Source of the DNA: Candidatus Hydrogenedentota bacterium
GTDB lineage: Bacteria; Hydrogenedentota; Hydrogenedentia; Hydrogenedentales; CAITNO01
Length of the DNA stretch: 8,549 bases
Direction of reading: 5' to 3'
Assembly (NCBI GenBank): GCA_029554925.1
Contig: JAKPUV010001093.1
Span: forward strand, 1 to 8,549
The notes below the pieces were generated by a model. That model saw nothing but the letters and a program-made list of their open reading frames with translations. It had not been told where the DNA came from and searched no databases. Below, in pieces: positions 7,174 through 8,549 of the stretch (its first letter is position 1; each line of letters begins with the position of its first letter). The position numbers were made by a program, and so were the translations under genes.

Positions 7174-8498
7174 GTGAGCTGCCACGGCGCGCGCATGGGC
7201 CGCTCCAGGAGACGGTCCGCCTCGGGGTCGTCCGCGAACGTTTCGCGCTCCGGGTCCCACCGCAGGGGGCGGCGCAGGAGCGAGGCGATGTTCGCCAGGT
7301 GGCAAACCGTCGCCGAGCGGTGGCCCACCTCCACGGGGCAGATGGGCTCCCGGCGCGAGCGCACGCACTCCAGGAAATTCCGCCGGTGGTCCGCGCTGGC
7401 GTACAGGCGCGTCTCCTCCGGGCCGATGGTCTCGTACTTCAGCGTCTCCGGCTCCGTCTCCAGGAACTGCCCCCGGTTCACGCGGATGCGGCCCGATTCG
7501 CCGACAAACTCCACCCCCGCGCCGGCCGCCGCGCCGCCGTGGAACATGCGGACGCCGTCGGCGTAGACATGCGTGAGCCGGGTGGTTTCCGGCGTGTCGG
7601 GCGACGGCGGGATGACCTCCACGGGGCCGCTTCCGTCCCTGCCCAGCCCCCACTGCGCGATGTCATAGTGGTGCGCGCCCCAGTCCGTCATGGCGCCCCC
7701 GGCATACTCGCGGTAATAGCGCCACTCCGGCCAGCCGCGGAACGCCTGCGGCGGCGCGAGGACGGACGAGTAGGGCCGCCACGGGCGCGGGCCGAGCCAC
7801 AGGTCCCAGTCCAGCCCCTCGGGCGACGGCTCGCCGGGCAGGTTGTCCTCCTGCGGCGGGCCGCCCACGTTGACATAGACCTCGCGCAGCTTCCCGATGC
7901 GGCCGTTCCGCGCCAGCTCGCAGGCCGTGCGGAACGCCGTGTCCGAGCGCTGCTGGCTGCCCGTCTGGAGGATGCGGCCGTACCGGCGCACCGCCGCCCG
8001 CAGCGCCTTCCCCTCGTTGATGGTCAGGGACAGCGGCTTCTCCAGGTACACGTCCTTGCCGTTCTTCAGCGCCTCGATGGCGATGAGGACATGCCAGTGG
8101 TCCGGCACGGCGATGAGCACCGCGTCAATGTCCGGCCGCGCGCACAGGGCGCGGAAGTCGCCGTAGACATCGCACGCGCTGTACGCGTCCCCGCCGTTGG
8201 ACCGCGTGTAATGGGCGTTCACCCGCGCCGCGTGGTACTCCAGCCGCTTCCGCTCCACGTCGCACACCGCCAGCACCTGGCACTCCGCGTCGCCGAGAAA
8301 GGGGCCGATGTGGTTTTCCATCATGCGGCCCATGCCGATGAGGCCCATCGTGATCCGGTTGCCGGCGGACACCCCGCCGTCCAGCCCGAGCGCGCGCCCC
8401 GGCGTGATCATCGGAAACACCGCCGCCCCGGCGACAGCCGCCGTCCGCCGCAGGAAATCCCTGCGGCTGGGAGGGACCTGTTTTTTCGGTGTGTCCAT
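7170..8498 (-). CDS. Tat-exported Gfo/Idh/MocA family NAD(P)-dependent oxidoreductase
   Basis: The 442-residue protein starts at ATG 8498. It carries a twin-arginine signal, SRRDFLRR at 11-18, followed by a hydrophobic stretch (TAAVAGAAVFPMI), so it should be exported folded with its cofactor. The Rossmann motif GLIGMG is at 52-57, with Asp80 at the end of the second strand, suggesting NAD(H) rather than NADP(H). EKP at 153-155 supplies the catalytic Lys154. The C-terminal domain has GGAMTDWGAHHYDIAQW (267-283), where Asp272 and His276 match the family's D-x3-H catalytic pair. These enzymes oxidise or reduce hydroxyls of sugars, inositols and glycosides. Large sets of Tat-signal paralogues are typical of Planctomycetota and relatives. 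The gene is first in an overlapping pair with the HEAT/discoidin gene. No strong Shine-Dalgarno precedes the ATG (leader AACCTCTTTACC). The substrate cannot be told from sequence. Confidence 0.95.
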   Translation of the reverse strand: MDTPKKQVPPSRRDFLRRTAAVAGAAVFPMITPGRALGLDGGVSAGNRITMGLIGMGRMMENHIGPFLGDAECQVLAVCDVERKRLEYHAARVNAHYTRSNGGDAYSACDVYGDFRALCARPDIDAVLIAVPDHWHVLIAIEALKNGKDVYLEKPLSLTINEGKALRAAVRRYGRILQTGSQQRSDTAFRTACELARNGRIGKLREVYVNVGGPPQEDNLPGEPSPEGLDWDLWLGPRPWRPYSSVLAPPQAFRGWPEWRYYREYAGGAMTDWGAHHYDIAQWGLGRDGSGPVEVIPPSPDTPETTRLTHVYADGVRMFHGGAAAGAGVEFVGESGRIRVNRGQFLETEPETLKYETIGPEETRLYASADHRRNFLECVRSRREPICPVEVGHRSATVCHLANIASLLRRPLRWDPERETFADDPEADRLLERPMRAPWQLT

Positions 8499-8514
8499 GG
8501 TAAAGAGGTTCCGG

Positions 8515-8537
8515 CGGGGCGGTCGAACGCCGCCCCG
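8515..8537. repeat. Inverted repeat just upstream of the oxidoreductase gene
   Basis: CGGGGCGG (8515-8522) and CCGCCCCG (8530-8537) form a perfect 8-bp GC stem with a 7-base loop. It ends 16 bases before ATG 8498 on the minus strand. It could be a terminator of the gene to the right (no T tract seen), an operator or a leader hairpin. The window stops 12 bases beyond it, so its context is missing. Confidence 0.5.
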
Positions 8538-8549
8538 GACGCGCCAAAG

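Noticed and set aside
7174..7653. Upstream extension of the HEAT-repeat frame
   Set aside because: The extension lies within the oxidoreductase coding region and has no motif. The ATG at 7173 opens on a signal peptide and overlaps the upstream stop.

Overview
The window is GC-rich bacterial chromosome (very high GC except the first ~120 bases, about 49% by direct count). Five intact protein genes and one gene tail fill nearly all of it. The gene set suggests an environmental bacterium of the Planctomycetota / Lentisphaerota / Hydrogenedentota type: a Tat-exported Gfo/Idh/MocA oxidoreductase is coupled to a secreted HEAT-repeat plus discoidin-domain protein, and a dispersed-type palindrome lies between genes. 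That placement is inference; no rRNA or other marker gene is present.

Left part, + strand (1-1538): the C-terminal tail of a probable membrane protein overlaps by 4 bases (ATGA) a gene for a glycoside hydrolase family 1-like protein. The GH1-like protein keeps the fold-level motifs and the acid/base Glu, but lacks the catalytic nucleophile Glu and several sugar-binding residues. It may be a pseudoenzyme or have a changed function. Next come 137 intergenic bases, most of them a nested palindrome with two 31-base arms.

Middle, + strand (1676-4788): a photolyase/cryptochrome-family DNA repair flavoprotein, then a fused alpha/beta family I CoA-transferase of the acetate/propionate type. The CoA-transferase has its own promoter-like sequence and a clear ribosome binding site, so the two are probably separate transcription units.

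Right part, - strand (4849-8498): a two-gene unit read right to left and converging on the CoA-transferase. First is the Tat-signal Gfo/Idh/MocA oxidoreductase. It overlaps by 4 bases the gene for a long alanine-rich HEAT-repeat protein with a Sec-type signal peptide and a C-terminal F5/8 type C domain. Both products should work outside the cytoplasm, plausibly on sugars or glycans.

No RNA gene, CRISPR array, transposase, phage gene or toxin-antitoxin pair was seen, and nothing in the window adds up to a convincing new multi-gene system. The most distinctive items are the GH1-like protein without a nucleophile and the nested palindrome, whose arm differences are compensatory.
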